This document shows, one piece after another, positions 17,371 through 25,833 of a stretch of 64,000 bases of DNA (positions within the stretch are counted from its first letter, which is position 1; each line of letters opens with the position of its first letter). Under the pieces are notes generated by a model that saw only the letters and a list, made by a program, of their open reading frames with translations, did not search any database and was not told the origin of the DNA. The translations under genes and the position numbers were made by a program. The stretch comes from Chromatiales bacterium (GTDB lineage: Bacteria > Pseudomonadota > Gammaproteobacteria > UBA6429), in the NCBI GenBank assembly GCA_027076405.1, contig JALTJN010000515.1, positions 248,001 to 312,000 of the forward strand, read 5' to 3'.

Positions 17371-18117
17371 TTAGCGCAGAAAACCTAATAACTTAGTTTC
17401 AATATTTCTGGGGTTTTCACCTTCGGCAATTGAAACTAAACCTTCAACAATCATTTCATTAAAATGAGCATTATTAATAACAATACTTTTTAATTTATTT
17501 GCTATGGGTAAAAAAACAAGATTGGCCAATGCAACACCGTATATTGTTGCTACAAAAGCCACCGCAATGCCTCCCCCCAATTTACTTGGATCAGACAAAT
17601 TACCCATTACCTGAATTAAGCCGAGTACCGCACCAATGATGCCAATTGTTGGACTATAGCCCCCCATACTTTCAAAAACACGGGCAGCCTGAATATCAAA
17701 GCTTTCGCGGGTATGAATATCAACTTCCATAATAGTGCGAATAGCATCTGGTTCACTACCGTCAATGAGTAATTGTAATCCCTTTTTAGAAAAGGTATCA
17801 TCTTCAGCATCCTCAAGATTCTCCAAACCTAAAAGACCTTCACGGCGCGCAATATTACTCCAGCTTATAATTTTACTGATAACGGCTTCACTATCAAATT
17901 GTGGCGTGCTTAAAGTCCACCACAACATTTTTATTGCACGCATAAAAACTAATAAAGGCGACTGCAGCATAACAGCGCCTAAAGTACCACCAATAACAAT
18001 TAATGCAGCTGGCCCATTAATTAAAGTTGATAAAGTACCACCTTCGAGTTGTTGACCAACCAGAATAGCAGATATACCAACCGCCAAACCCAGAATTGTT
18101 AAGTAATCTATTTTCAT
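17371..18117 (-). CDS. motC: Flagellar stator protein MotC (MotA-like)
   Basis: This 248-residue inner-membrane protein has four hydrophobic segments: two N-terminal (YLTILGLAVGISAILVG and INGPAALIVIGGTLGAVML) and two around residues 150-205 (PTIGIIGAVLGLIQVM and GIAVAFVATIYGVALANLVF). The cytoplasmic loop between them carries charged residues that contact the rotor in MotA. It forms the ion channel together with MotD. Its ATG overlaps the cheB stop by 4 nt, so translation is coupled. Length and order match the Pseudomonas motCD genes. Confidence 0.94.
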   Translation of the reverse strand: MKIDYLTILGLAVGISAILVGQQLEGGTLSTLINGPAALIVIGGTLGAVMLQSPLLVFMRAIKMLWWTLSTPQFDSEAVISKIISWSNIARREGLLGLENLEDAEDDTFSKKGLQLLIDGSEPDAIRTIMEVDIHTRESFDIQAARVFESMGGYSPTIGIIGAVLGLIQVMGNLSDPSKLGGGIAVAFVATIYGVALANLVFLPIANKLKSIVINNAHFNEMIVEGLVSIAEGENPRNIETKLLGFLR

Positions 18118-19187
18118 ATACGTTTTATTATTGCCGGTGCAACATCATGAATATCTAATACTTTATCTGCAAGACCACCATCAATAATTGCAGCAGGCAT
18201 TCCATACACAACACAACTTGCCTCATCCTGCGCCCAGATTTCTGATCCTTGTGATTTTAATGTTCGGGCACCTTCCCGACCATCTGCCCCCATACCGGTT
18301 AAGACAATAGCTAAAGTATTCGACGGATATACTTTACTAACAGAACGAAAGGTAACATCAACTGAAGGTTTGTAAGTTAAACTTGGTTCACTATCAATAA
18401 TACGTACATGAGCATTACCTTCCCGGCCATCAATGAGCATTTGTTTTCCTCCCGGTGCAAGCAGAGCTAAACCGGGTTGTAACTTATCTCCATCTTCAGC
18501 CTCTTTAACAGATATTTTACAAAGCTGATCCAACCGTTTTGCAAATGCAGGTGTAAAAGTCGCAGGCATATGCTGAATCATCACTATCGGTTTTGCAAAA
18601 TCGGCAGGTAAGTTGATCAGAACATTTTGTAGAGCTAATGGCCCCCCCGTTGATGTACCAATCGCAACCAGACTAATACCACCTGATTTACTAACACTAA
18701 CCGGTCTTCTTTGAACAGGTTGAGCTTTTGCAACCGAGCTAGCTGAAGATGTCAAAGCAGAAGACGGTGTAATCTTACGTAATGTATGTTTCTTTTGTGC
18801 TATGGCACGAACACGCTGGCAAAGTAACTTTTTTGCTTCGTCTCTATCCTGAGATATATCTTCAAACCGTTTCGGTAAAAAATCTAATGCACCCGCTTCA
18901 AGTGCATCTAATGTTGCCTTTGCTCCTTCTGTAGTTAAAGAAGAAAACATCACAATAGGTACAGGGTTTGACGACATAATCTTTTGTGTTGCCTTTATAC
19001 CATCCATAACCGGCATCTCTATATCCATTGTTATCACATCCGGCTTTAGCTCGGCCGCCCGATCAACCGCTTCTTGTCCATTAGCAGCATCACCAATCAC
19101 TTCTAATAAAGGATCTTCTTCTAAAATTTCTTTAACACGACGTCGAAAAAAACCAGAATCGTCTACAACCAAAACTCGGGTTGCCAT
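18114..19187 (-). CDS. cheB: Chemotaxis response regulator and methylesterase CheB
   Basis: The product is 357 residues. The N-terminal receiver domain has the acidic pair D9/D10 and phospho-acceptor D55 (DVITMDIEMPVMDG). A Ser/Ala/Lys-rich linker follows. The C-terminal methylesterase has the catalytic triad motifs IGTSTGGPLAL (Ser), MIQHMPATFT (His) and LTGMGADGREG (Asp). CheB removes methyl groups from chemoreceptors for adaptation. No cheR is present in the window, so the methyltransferase must lie elsewhere. It follows cheA by 42 nt. Confidence 0.96.
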   Translation of the reverse strand: MATRVLVVDDSGFFRRRVKEILEEDPLLEVIGDAANGQEAVDRAAELKPDVITMDIEMPVMDGIKATQKIMSSNPVPIVMFSSLTTEGAKATLDALEAGALDFLPKRFEDISQDRDEAKKLLCQRVRAIAQKKHTLRKITPSSALTSSASSVAKAQPVQRRPVSVSKSGGISLVAIGTSTGGPLALQNVLINLPADFAKPIVMIQHMPATFTPAFAKRLDQLCKISVKEAEDGDKLQPGLALLAPGGKQMLIDGREGNAHVRIIDSEPSLTYKPSVDVTFRSVSKVYPSNTLAIVLTGMGADGREGARTLKSQGSEIWAQDEASCVVYGMPAAIIDGGLADKVLDIHDVAPAIIKRI

Positions 19188-19229
19188 TTAACTTTCCTCT
19201 AAAATTTTTATTATCATAAAGATTAAAAC

Positions 19230-21377
19230 TTAAGCATACATTTTCATTAAACCGGGAATATCGAGTATAAGAGCGATTCCGCCATCACCGGTAATGGTTG
19301 CGCCAGCAAGTCCTGAAATACCATGTAACATGGCTCCTAATGGTTTAATCACAACTTCTTCCTGTCCAATAAGTTCATCAACAATAAAGCCGACCTTCTG
19401 AGTTCCTATATGAACAACAACAACATGGCCTTCTTTAGGTAATGGTGCATTACTTTCACCGTTAACCAGCCAGTTATTTAAATAATAAAGAGGTAATGTC
19501 TTTCCACGAACAAGCACAACTCGCTTACCATCCATCACATTTGTCTTGGTTAAATCAAGATGAAAAATTTCATTTACATTAACTAAAGGTAAAGAGAATA
19601 ACTGATCTTTTAAACGCACCATTAATGTAGACATGATTGCCAAAGTTAAAGGCACTTTAATATTTATAATTGTGCCCTTACCCAGTTCAGAATCAATTTC
19701 AATTGAACCATTCAAAGAGGTGATGCCGGTTTTCACCACATCCATTCCAACTCCTCTGCCAGAGATATCTGAGATTTCTTCTTTAGTTGAAAATCCTGGC
19801 GCAAAAATCAAGTTATAACATTCAACATCCGTTAGTCTTGATGCGGATTCCTTATCATGAATGCCTTTTTTAATGGCAATGTTACGTAATACATCAGCAT
19901 CCATACCACCACCATCATCAGCAATTGAAAGTAATATATGATCACCTTCTTGTGAGGCTGATAAAGTAACAGTGCCTTGCGCAGTTTTACCATTACTAAC
20001 ACGTACATCCGGCATTTCAATACCATGATCTACCGAGTTACGAACCAAATGAACCAAGGGATCGGCTAATGCTTCAACAAGATTTTTATCTAAATCGGTA
20101 TCTTCGCCAATCATTTCCAGCTTTATATCTTTTTTTAAGCTCCGTGCTAAATCTCGTACCACACGGGGGAAGCGGCCAAATACTTTTTTAATTGGTTGCA
20201 TACGTGTTTTCATAACAGATAATTGTAAATCCGCCGTCACTAAATCCAGGTTTGCAATAGCCTTTGTCATTTCTTCACCTGCAGCATCGGCTCCCTCGGA
20301 GCCAAGACGAGTAATACGATTACGTACCAATACAAGCTCACCCACCATATTCATGATTTGATCCAGTCGACTTGTGTCGACACGAACCGAAGTCTCTGCC
20401 GTAGGTTTTGCATCTTTCGCCGGTTTTGGTTTTGTTTCTTTAGCCGCTTTTGTGTCTTTAGCCGGCGTAACGGCTGTTTCTTTTTTAACCGGTGGTTTAG
20501 CTACCGTTTCAGGCTTAACTTCTGATGTTTTATTATCGGAAGAATCAACTGTGTTGTTACTTGCAGAAAACGAACCCTTACCATGAATATCATCAAGTAA
20601 AGCTTCAAACTCGTCTTCAGTTATTTCATCATTCTTTTTGTTTTCTTCATAACTATTACCACTTGCAGGTTTACTTGCTTCTGAAGAAGTTGCATCAGCA
20701 GAAAATGAGCCTTTACCATGAATATCATCAAGTAAAGATTCGAATTCATCTTCAGTTATTTCATCATTCTTTTTATTTTCTTCATAACTACCCGCAGTAG
20801 TACTATCATCTTTAGATGGTGGTTTACCATGTAGTTCATCTAATAAAGCTTCAAATTCTTCATCGGTTATTTCATCTGATGAAGTCTTATTCTTTTTAGC
20901 TTCAGCTTCATCTAACATGGCTTCAAACTCATCATCAGAAATATCTTCTGATGATTTTTTAACTTCGGCAGCAGTATAATTAGTCGAGTCAGATGCCGTG
21001 TCACCGGAAATAATTCCTTCTAAACCACTTAATAGCGCTTGTTCGGCAGCCTGTGGCTCTTCACCAGCTCTCAACGCATCAAACTGATCATTCAATACAT
21101 CAAGAACAGGTAAAACGGTGTCCATAAGATGATTATTAATCGTTAACTCATTATTGCGTAACATATTGAAAATATCTTCAGTACGGTGACAAATAGCCAC
21201 CATGACATCGATAGAAAGAAATCCTGCGCCACCTTTTATCGTATGGAAACCACGAAAAACAGCATTTAGCAATTCTGAATCATCGGGACTATTTTCCAGC
21301 TCGACCAGCTGCTCATTCAGCTGCTCAAGAATTTCTCCCGCTTCAATCAAAAAATCCTCTAGTAGTTCATCATCCAT
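19230..21377 (-). CDS. cheA: Chemotaxis histidine kinase CheA with repeated linker motif
   Basis: The product is 715 residues. The Hpt domain (1-105) carries phospho-acceptor His45 in FHTIKGGAGF. No recognisable P2 domain follows. Residues 146-268 instead hold four copies of an acidic motif of the form EITEDEFEALLDDIHGKG, then a Lys/Pro/Ala/Thr-rich stretch (287-325). Dimerisation starts near 330 (TSRLDQIMNMVGELVLV). The ATP-binding domain has LVHLVRNSVDHGIE, DDGGGMD, APGFSTKEE and GRGVGMDVV. The last about 130 residues are a CheW-like domain. Similar repeats occur in CheA of other polar flagellates, where the linker region helps bind ParP; that role here is inferred. The gene lies 24 nt after cheZ. 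Confidence 0.97.
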   Translation of the reverse strand: MDDELLEDFLIEAGEILEQLNEQLVELENSPDDSELLNAVFRGFHTIKGGAGFLSIDVMVAICHRTEDIFNMLRNNELTINNHLMDTVLPVLDVLNDQFDALRAGEEPQAAEQALLSGLEGIISGDTASDSTNYTAAEVKKSSEDISDDEFEAMLDEAEAKKNKTSSDEITDEEFEALLDELHGKPPSKDDSTTAGSYEENKKNDEITEDEFESLLDDIHGKGSFSADATSSEASKPASGNSYEENKKNDEITEDEFEALLDDIHGKGSFSASNNTVDSSDNKTSEVKPETVAKPPVKKETAVTPAKDTKAAKETKPKPAKDAKPTAETSVRVDTSRLDQIMNMVGELVLVRNRITRLGSEGADAAGEEMTKAIANLDLVTADLQLSVMKTRMQPIKKVFGRFPRVVRDLARSLKKDIKLEMIGEDTDLDKNLVEALADPLVHLVRNSVDHGIEMPDVRVSNGKTAQGTVTLSASQEGDHILLSIADDGGGMDADVLRNIAIKKGIHDKESASRLTDVECYNLIFAPGFSTKEEISDISGRGVGMDVVKTGITSLNGSIEIDSELGKGTIINIKVPLTLAIMSTLMVRLKDQLFSLPLVNVNEIFHLDLTKTNVMDGKRVVLVRGKTLPLYYLNNWLVNGESNAPLPKEGHVVVVHIGTQKVGFIVDELIGQEEVVIKPLGAMLHGISGLAGATITGDGGIALILDIPGLMKMYA
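20574..20942 (-). repeat. Degenerate tandem repeats in the cheA linker
   Basis: Four copies of a DEFE-x-LLD-type motif are encoded at CheA residues 146-156, 170-184, 207-223 and 252-268. The last two belong to a 45-residue (135 bp) repeat in which 31 residues (197-227 and 242-272) differ at one position only, Ser versus Ala. The DNA copies are nearly the same over about 75 bp (20581 and 20716 mark matching points). The near-identity at DNA level suggests a recent duplication within the gene. Confidence 0.88.
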
Positions 21378-21401
21378 AGTACTTTTTTTCCGACTTAAAT
21401 T

Positions 21402-22133
21402 TTAAAAACCTAAACTTGATAACAAATCATCAACTTCATCTTGCCCTGAAACGGTGTCCTGATGTGCAATCCCTGGAACAGGAGGCCCATCAAGAGATGA
21501 GGAATCTTCCGAATCTGTTTTGATTTGAGGTGCACCAGTAAGCTGGATTAAACCAACCAATTTATCTTCTACTTCACCAACCAGATTAATAACCTTTTTA
21601 ATGATTTGTCCGGTTAAATCCTGATATTCCTGAGCCAGTAAAACCGTTGTTAAATGTTCTTTTACCTTTGCTATTTCATATGTACTAACAAAAAAGTCAT
21701 TAATATCCCTGCTTAATTGACGAAATTGATCCGCCGATAATTCACGGTTTGTAAACTTCTGCCATGTAGCATGCAATTCTAATGCCTGTTCATTAAGGTC
21801 ATTACAAATAGGGACAGATTCTTCAATCGCTTCTAAAGTGGTATTTGCGGCTTCATCCGTTTTTGAAATAACATAGTTCAAGCGTTCTCTGGCATCGGGA
21901 ATACTTTTTTCTGCCAAGATGTTGATTGAATCATCAATGCCAAAATTGGAAATAGCATCATGCAGTTCACGGGTTAATTTACCCATATCCTGATATAGCT
22001 CAGTTTCTCGGATGGTAGTGAGTTCATCAATAATTTCGATGGCATCTTCTTCGTTTCCTTTTTCCATGCAAACTAAAAGATCTTTCACTCTTGCGATATT
22101 GTCGTCCGTAATTAATTCATAATCTTCAAGCAT
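21402..22133 (-). CDS. cheZ: Chemotaxis phosphatase CheZ
   Basis: This 243-residue, mostly helical protein dephosphorylates CheY-P. The catalytic helix region is LLAQEYQDLTGQIIKKVINL, with the conserved Asp and Gln (DLTGQ). The C-terminus QDEVDDLLSSLGF matches the CheY-binding tail. A Pro/Ser/Gly-rich linker (about 205-228) separates them. It lies 19 nt after cheY and 24 nt before cheA. CheZ is confined mainly to beta- and gammaproteobacteria, which supports the classification. Confidence 0.95.
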   Translation of the reverse strand: MLEDYELITDDNIARVKDLLVCMEKGNEEDAIEIIDELTTIRETELYQDMGKLTRELHDAISNFGIDDSINILAEKSIPDARERLNYVISKTDEAANTTLEAIEESVPICNDLNEQALELHATWQKFTNRELSADQFRQLSRDINDFFVSTYEIAKVKEHLTTVLLAQEYQDLTGQIIKKVINLVGEVEDKLVGLIQLTGAPQIKTDSEDSSSLDGPPVPGIAHQDTVSGQDEVDDLLSSLGF

Positions 22134-22152
22134 GTTAAAACCTCTTACGCAT

Positions 22153-22542
22153 TTAACCTATTCTGGCAAAAATCTTCTCAAGCTTTTCTTTTAAGATTAA
22201 AGCGGTAAAAGGTTTCACTATATAGCCATTAACGCCCGCTTGTGCTGCCTCAACAATTTGTTCTTTTTTCTGTTCTGCTGTCACCATCAATACGGGAATG
22301 TTTTTAAGATTTTCATCCGTATCGGCTCTCACTGCTTTCAATAAATCTATACCTTGCATGCCGGGCATATTCCAATCGGTCACTAACAAATCAAATTTAC
22401 CTGATTTCAACATGGGTAATGCCGTTAAACCATCATCGGCTTCACTTGTGTTGTTAAAACCCAAATCACGCAGTAAATTTTTAATTATTCGACGCATTGT
22501 AGAAAAATCATCTACAACAAGAATTTTCATATCAGTGTCCAC
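22153..22542 (-). CDS. cheY: Chemotaxis response regulator CheY (GTG start)
   Basis: The product is 129 residues from a GTG at 22542. The frame extends further up to 22602, but GGAGGA at 22549-22554 sits 6 nt before this GTG and the product then has CheY's usual length. It shows the acidic pair (VVDDF), phospho-acceptor Asp56 in [11 protein letters not shown], the Thr in [10 protein letters not shown] and the Lys in GYIVKPF. Phosphorylated CheY binds FliM and changes flagellar rotation. It is the first gene of the che-mot-par operon and lies about 80 nt downstream of a sigma-28-type promoter. Confidence 0.96.
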   Translation of the reverse strand: MDTDMKILVVDDFSTMRRIIKNLLRDLGFNNTSEADDGLTALPMLKSGKFDLLVTDWNMPGMQGIDLLKAVRADTDENLKNIPVLMVTAEQKKEQIVEAAQAGVNGYIVKPFTALILKEKLEKIFARIG

Positions 22543-22548
22543 AAGTAA

Positions 22549-22554
22549 TCCTCC
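22549..22554 (-). promoter_or_regulatory. Ribosome binding site fixing the GTG start of cheY
   Basis: The minus strand reads GGAGGA, 6 nt before a GTG. This is the strongest ribosome site in the interval and favours the GTG over both the upstream ATG codons of the open frame and the ATG 12 nt downstream. Confidence 0.75.
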
Positions 22555-22623
22555 GCAGTACACATTTAAAATGATTGGCTCCATGATACAAAGCAACATC
22601 ACAGAGCCGTATTGTTACTAAAG

Positions 22624-22651
22624 TTATCGGCCAACTTAATAAATTTCTTGA
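22624..22651 (-). promoter_or_regulatory. Sigma-28 (FliA) promoter for the cheY operon
   Basis: The minus strand reads TCAAG, then 15 nt, then GCCGATAA. The -10 half is identical to the FliA consensus and TCAAG is the -35 form common in Pseudomonas-type promoters. The predicted leader to the cheY GTG is about 75 nt. It lies in the gap between fliA and cheY, so FliA would switch on the chemotaxis operon just downstream of its own gene. Confidence 0.85.
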
Positions 22652-22801
22652 GGAAAAGAGGCAAAACTAAGGAAAAAAATAGAGAATTTATTTTGAAATG
22701 GTAGCTATAGAAGCTTAATCAGGATTATTTGATTAATTAATAATCATTACTGCAATTAAAAGTATGGATACTTGAAAAACTGAAATATTTGAAAACCTTA
22801 T

Positions 22802-23530
22802 TTAAGCAGGCTTTGACATGCGGGACTGTAAACGGATAATAGCCTGACTATGTATTTGGCTAACGCGTGATTCACTCACACCCATAACCGCGCCTATTTC
22901 ACGAAGGTTAAGTTCTTCATCATAATAAAGCGCCATGACTAATCTTTCACGTTCTGGCAAACCGGCAATAGCTTCAGAGAGCAATCTTTGCAGGTCATCC
23001 TTATGCATACCATCAAGGATGCCAGGCGCATTATCAGACATACTATCGAGCATTGATTCGCCGGTAATCGCACTCGTATCATCAACACTTAAAACCTTGT
23101 GATAGCTGTTGTCCTGAAGGATTTTGTAATACTCACCTAAACTCATATCAAGCGTTTCGGCAATCTCAACATCACGTGCATCACGCCCATGTTGATTTTC
23201 TATTTCACGAACTGCTTCTGCAACTTCGCGAGCTTTACGATGTACCGAGCGGGGAGCCCAGTCATTTTTGCGAATTTCATCCAACATCGAACCACGAATT
23301 CTGATTCCGGCATAGGTTTCAAAACTTGCCCCTTGAGTTTCATCATATTTACCCGTGGCTTCTAACAAACCTATCATGCCAGCCTGAACCATGTCTTCAA
23401 GTTGTACACTTGCCGGCAAACGGTTAATCAAATGACATGCAATACGTTTCACTAATGGCGCATGACGCTCCACCATTTCATTCGTATAGTTGGGCTGTTG
23501 TTGTTGTGCATATGCCGCAATGCCGCTCAT
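22802..23530 (-). CDS. fliA: Flagellar sigma factor FliA (sigma-28)
   Basis: The product is 242 residues. Region 2 shows HAPLVKRIACHLINRLPASV, QLEDMVQAGMIGLLEA and FETYAGIRIRGSMLDEIRKNDWAPRSV. Region 4 shows LPERERLVMALYYDEELNLREIG and VMGVSESRVSQIHSQAI, a helix-turn-helix. It directs RNA polymerase to late flagellar and chemotaxis genes. Its ATG overlaps the fleN stop by 4 nt. The cheY promoter just downstream is a likely target. An anti-sigma factor FlgM is not in this window. Confidence 0.97.
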   Translation of the reverse strand: MSGIAAYAQQQQPNYTNEMVERHAPLVKRIACHLINRLPASVQLEDMVQAGMIGLLEATGKYDETQGASFETYAGIRIRGSMLDEIRKNDWAPRSVHRKAREVAEAVREIENQHGRDARDVEIAETLDMSLGEYYKILQDNSYHKVLSVDDTSAITGESMLDSMSDNAPGILDGMHKDDLQRLLSEAIAGLPERERLVMALYYDEELNLREIGAVMGVSESRVSQIHSQAIIRLQSRMSKPA

Positions 23531-24432
23531 GGCAGAACCTCCATTGTTGTTCCTGAGACTAACCTTTCCACAAAAAACTCAAGGTGTCCACCCGATGCCA
23601 CGGGGACAGGCCAATTGTTTACCTTTTTTGACAATGTTTGGAATGCTTGTGCGGAACGACTACGTGGAAAGGCTTCAACGACGGCTTTTTGACGCTTTAC
23701 AGCTTTCTGAAGATGCTCATCATAAGGGATATGCCCTATATATTCTAAAGCCACATCAAGAAATCTGTTCGATACTTTTGATAGCTTGTCGTAAACCTCA
23801 CGACCTTGCTGTGGACCGGAAACCATATTTGCTAAAATATGAAACTTGAAAATGCCCTGCTCTTTACTAAGCAGTTTAATCAATGCATATGCATCTGTAA
23901 TTGATGCTGGCTCATCACAAACAACGATCAAAACTTCCTGTGCCGCTCGAGAAAAGCTGGTCACACTATCCGAAATACCGGCAGCTGTATCGACAATCAG
24001 AACATCAATTTCATGGCTTAACTCACTGAAGGCACTGACTAACCCGGCATGTTGAGCCGGAGTCATTTCAGCCATGTTTTTAACGCCTGAAGATGCAGGT
24101 ATGACTTTCACACCAAGTGGACCATCAAGTAAAATTTCATCCAGATCACATTCACCATTCATTACATTTGAGAGGTTTTGAGTGGAATGCAATCCCAACA
24201 TAACATCGATATTTGCCAAACCCAGATCAGCATCAAGAATGGTGACATTCTTGCCCTGAGTAGCCAGAGCAAGTGCGAGATTGACTGACACGTTAGTTTT
24301 ACCAACGCCACCTTTACCGCTTGCTATTGTTATTACACGAACTGGATGTGGTTTTGCCATACGTCTTAATCCTGCGGCCTGGTCAATGTGTTTTGATTGT
24401 GTTGTAAAAGTAATTATATCAGCCCCGTCCAT
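23527..24432 (-). CDS. fleN: Flagellar number regulator FleN (FlhG, MinD-like ATPase)
   Basis: The product is 301 residues from the ATG at 24432; the frame is open 5 codons further to a GTG at 24447. The deviant Walker A is ASGKGGVGKTNVSVNLA, with both lysines, followed by ILDADLGLANIDVMLGL and VLIVDTAAGIS. FleN limits flagella to one per pole, acting against FlhF and, in Pseudomonas, on the regulator FleQ. Its start lies inside the end of flhF, a usual overlap. Family and neighbours agree fully; the exact start is less certain. Confidence 0.94.
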   Translation of the reverse strand: MDGADIITFTTQSKHIDQAAGLRRMAKPHPVRVITIASGKGGVGKTNVSVNLALALATQGKNVTILDADLGLANIDVMLGLHSTQNLSNVMNGECDLDEILLDGPLGVKVIPASSGVKNMAEMTPAQHAGLVSAFSELSHEIDVLIVDTAAGISDSVTSFSRAAQEVLIVVCDEPASITDAYALIKLLSKEQGIFKFHILANMVSGPQQGREVYDKLSKVSNRFLDVALEYIGHIPYDEHLQKAVKRQKAVVEAFPRSRSAQAFQTLSKKVNNWPVPVASGGHLEFFVERLVSGTTMEVLP

Positions 24433-25762
24433 TTGCAACCATACCACCGATAGTTAATGAAGTCGCCTCGTCAAAGGCGCTGGTGGATGCCATATGTTGC
24501 ATGACAGAGACACTTCGACTCACAATACTATGTGCTCTTGCCAGGTGAATATCTTCAGGTACTTGCTGACCATCACAGAAATAGGTAATGGGTAAATTGT
24601 TTTCAACTGCTACCGTGATCGCGCCACCCATGCTGGTAGTTTCATCTACTTTAGTTAAAATACAACCTGATAAAGTCATTTCTTTAAACTTGTCACCCGT
24701 TTCAGTGAGTACGCCACGCTGACAATTTGTTGCTAAAGTAAGGTAAGTTCTAATTTTTGGTAAACCTTCAGCCTGTAACATGGCAAACTGCTTATTCAAC
24801 AGCATGTCACGCTGACTCATACCTGCCGTATCGATAAGAATGAGCTCTTTATCCTGCAAGCTATCCAGTGCTTCTCGTAAGCTATCGGCATCACCGGTTA
24901 CCCGCATAGGCACACCCATGATGCGAGCGTAACTACGCAGTTGTTCATGAGCTGCAACACGGTAATTATCTGTGGTAATTAAAGCAACCCGGTGCGGGCC
25001 GTGTTTTAAAGTATAACGCGCGGCCAGTTTTGCAATGGTTGTGGTTTTACCAACCCCTGTCGCTCCTACTAAAGCAACTATACCGCCTTTCTCAATAATC
25101 TCGTTATCAGAAACCGGGATACGATGAGCCAGCTCACCTAACGCCAGACGCCAGTTATGATCAAAGTCCTGCTCTTCATTAACATGCGCAGCAATATCTT
25201 TAGATAGTTTCGGGCTTAAGCCTAAAGACATTAATCGTTGTAACAGACGGGCACGTAATGGATGGTATTGAACTTCATTTCCCCAGCTCAAGCCTGATAG
25301 CTGGTTCACCAGCAACCCCCTTAATGATTTTAACTCTGACTGCATTTCCATAAATGCGGGTTCTTCGGTCCAGAGATGTTCATTGCTTTGTGCTTGCTGA
25401 GTTGATTTTGTATTTTTAAAGGTTTCGCTATGTTGATAGCTTTGAGACGGGGCAAAAGAAGCAGCCGGAATATTTCGGCCATAACGGATATCATCTAATG
25501 CTGCTTCACGATTGCGTTGTTCAATATGTGAGCGTGTTAGTGTTTCATCTTCTGAAATAAAAGGATTGGCTACCTTTGTTTTTGACTCTGTATTTTCTGC
25601 AGGTTCGTTAATTAATGATTCGTCGTAATCAATTGCAGCGACAATTTCTATACCTTTATCAATACGGTTATTTGACAGGATTACCGCATCGGGTCCCAGA
25701 GTCTCGCTCACTTTACGTAATGCGGTACGCATATCTTCAGCTACAAAACGTTTTATTTTCAT
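24419..25762 (-). CDS. flhF: Flagellar placement GTPase FlhF (SRP family)
   Basis: The product is 447 residues. The N-terminal part begins MKIKRFVAEDMRTALRKVSETLGPDAVILSN (shown in the first 30 residues) and is followed by a variable Gln/Ser-rich linker. The NG domain has GATGVGKTTTIAKLA (G1), TTDNYRVAAHEQL, LIDTAGMSQRD (G3) and LTKVDETTSMGG (G4). FlhF marks the cell pole where the flagellum is built. It is 71 nt after flhA and overlaps fleN. Length and motifs are normal. Confidence 0.96.
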   Translation of the reverse strand: MKIKRFVAEDMRTALRKVSETLGPDAVILSNNRIDKGIEIVAAIDYDESLINEPAENTESKTKVANPFISEDETLTRSHIEQRNREAALDDIRYGRNIPAASFAPSQSYQHSETFKNTKSTQQAQSNEHLWTEEPAFMEMQSELKSLRGLLVNQLSGLSWGNEVQYHPLRARLLQRLMSLGLSPKLSKDIAAHVNEEQDFDHNWRLALGELAHRIPVSDNEIIEKGGIVALVGATGVGKTTTIAKLAARYTLKHGPHRVALITTDNYRVAAHEQLRSYARIMGVPMRVTGDADSLREALDSLQDKELILIDTAGMSQRDMLLNKQFAMLQAEGLPKIRTYLTLATNCQRGVLTETGDKFKEMTLSGCILTKVDETTSMGGAITVAVENNLPITYFCDGQQVPEDIHLARAHSIVSRSVSVMQHMASTSAFDEATSLTIGGMVANGRG

Positions 25763-25833
25763 CTTACCCGGCCTCTGTTATTCAGGCTGTTTAGCCCAAG
25801 CCTATGTCATATTTTTTGATCCCTGTGTAGTTG

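Noticed and set aside
20374..20800. Plus-strand frames opposite the cheA repeats
   Set aside because: They mirror the repeated and Ala/Lys-rich codons of cheA and have no start signal.
22680..22801. Hairpin near TTAATCA...TGATTAA after fliA as a terminator
   Set aside because: Two A/T-rich 7-bp stems compete and no T-run follows, so termination is not supported.
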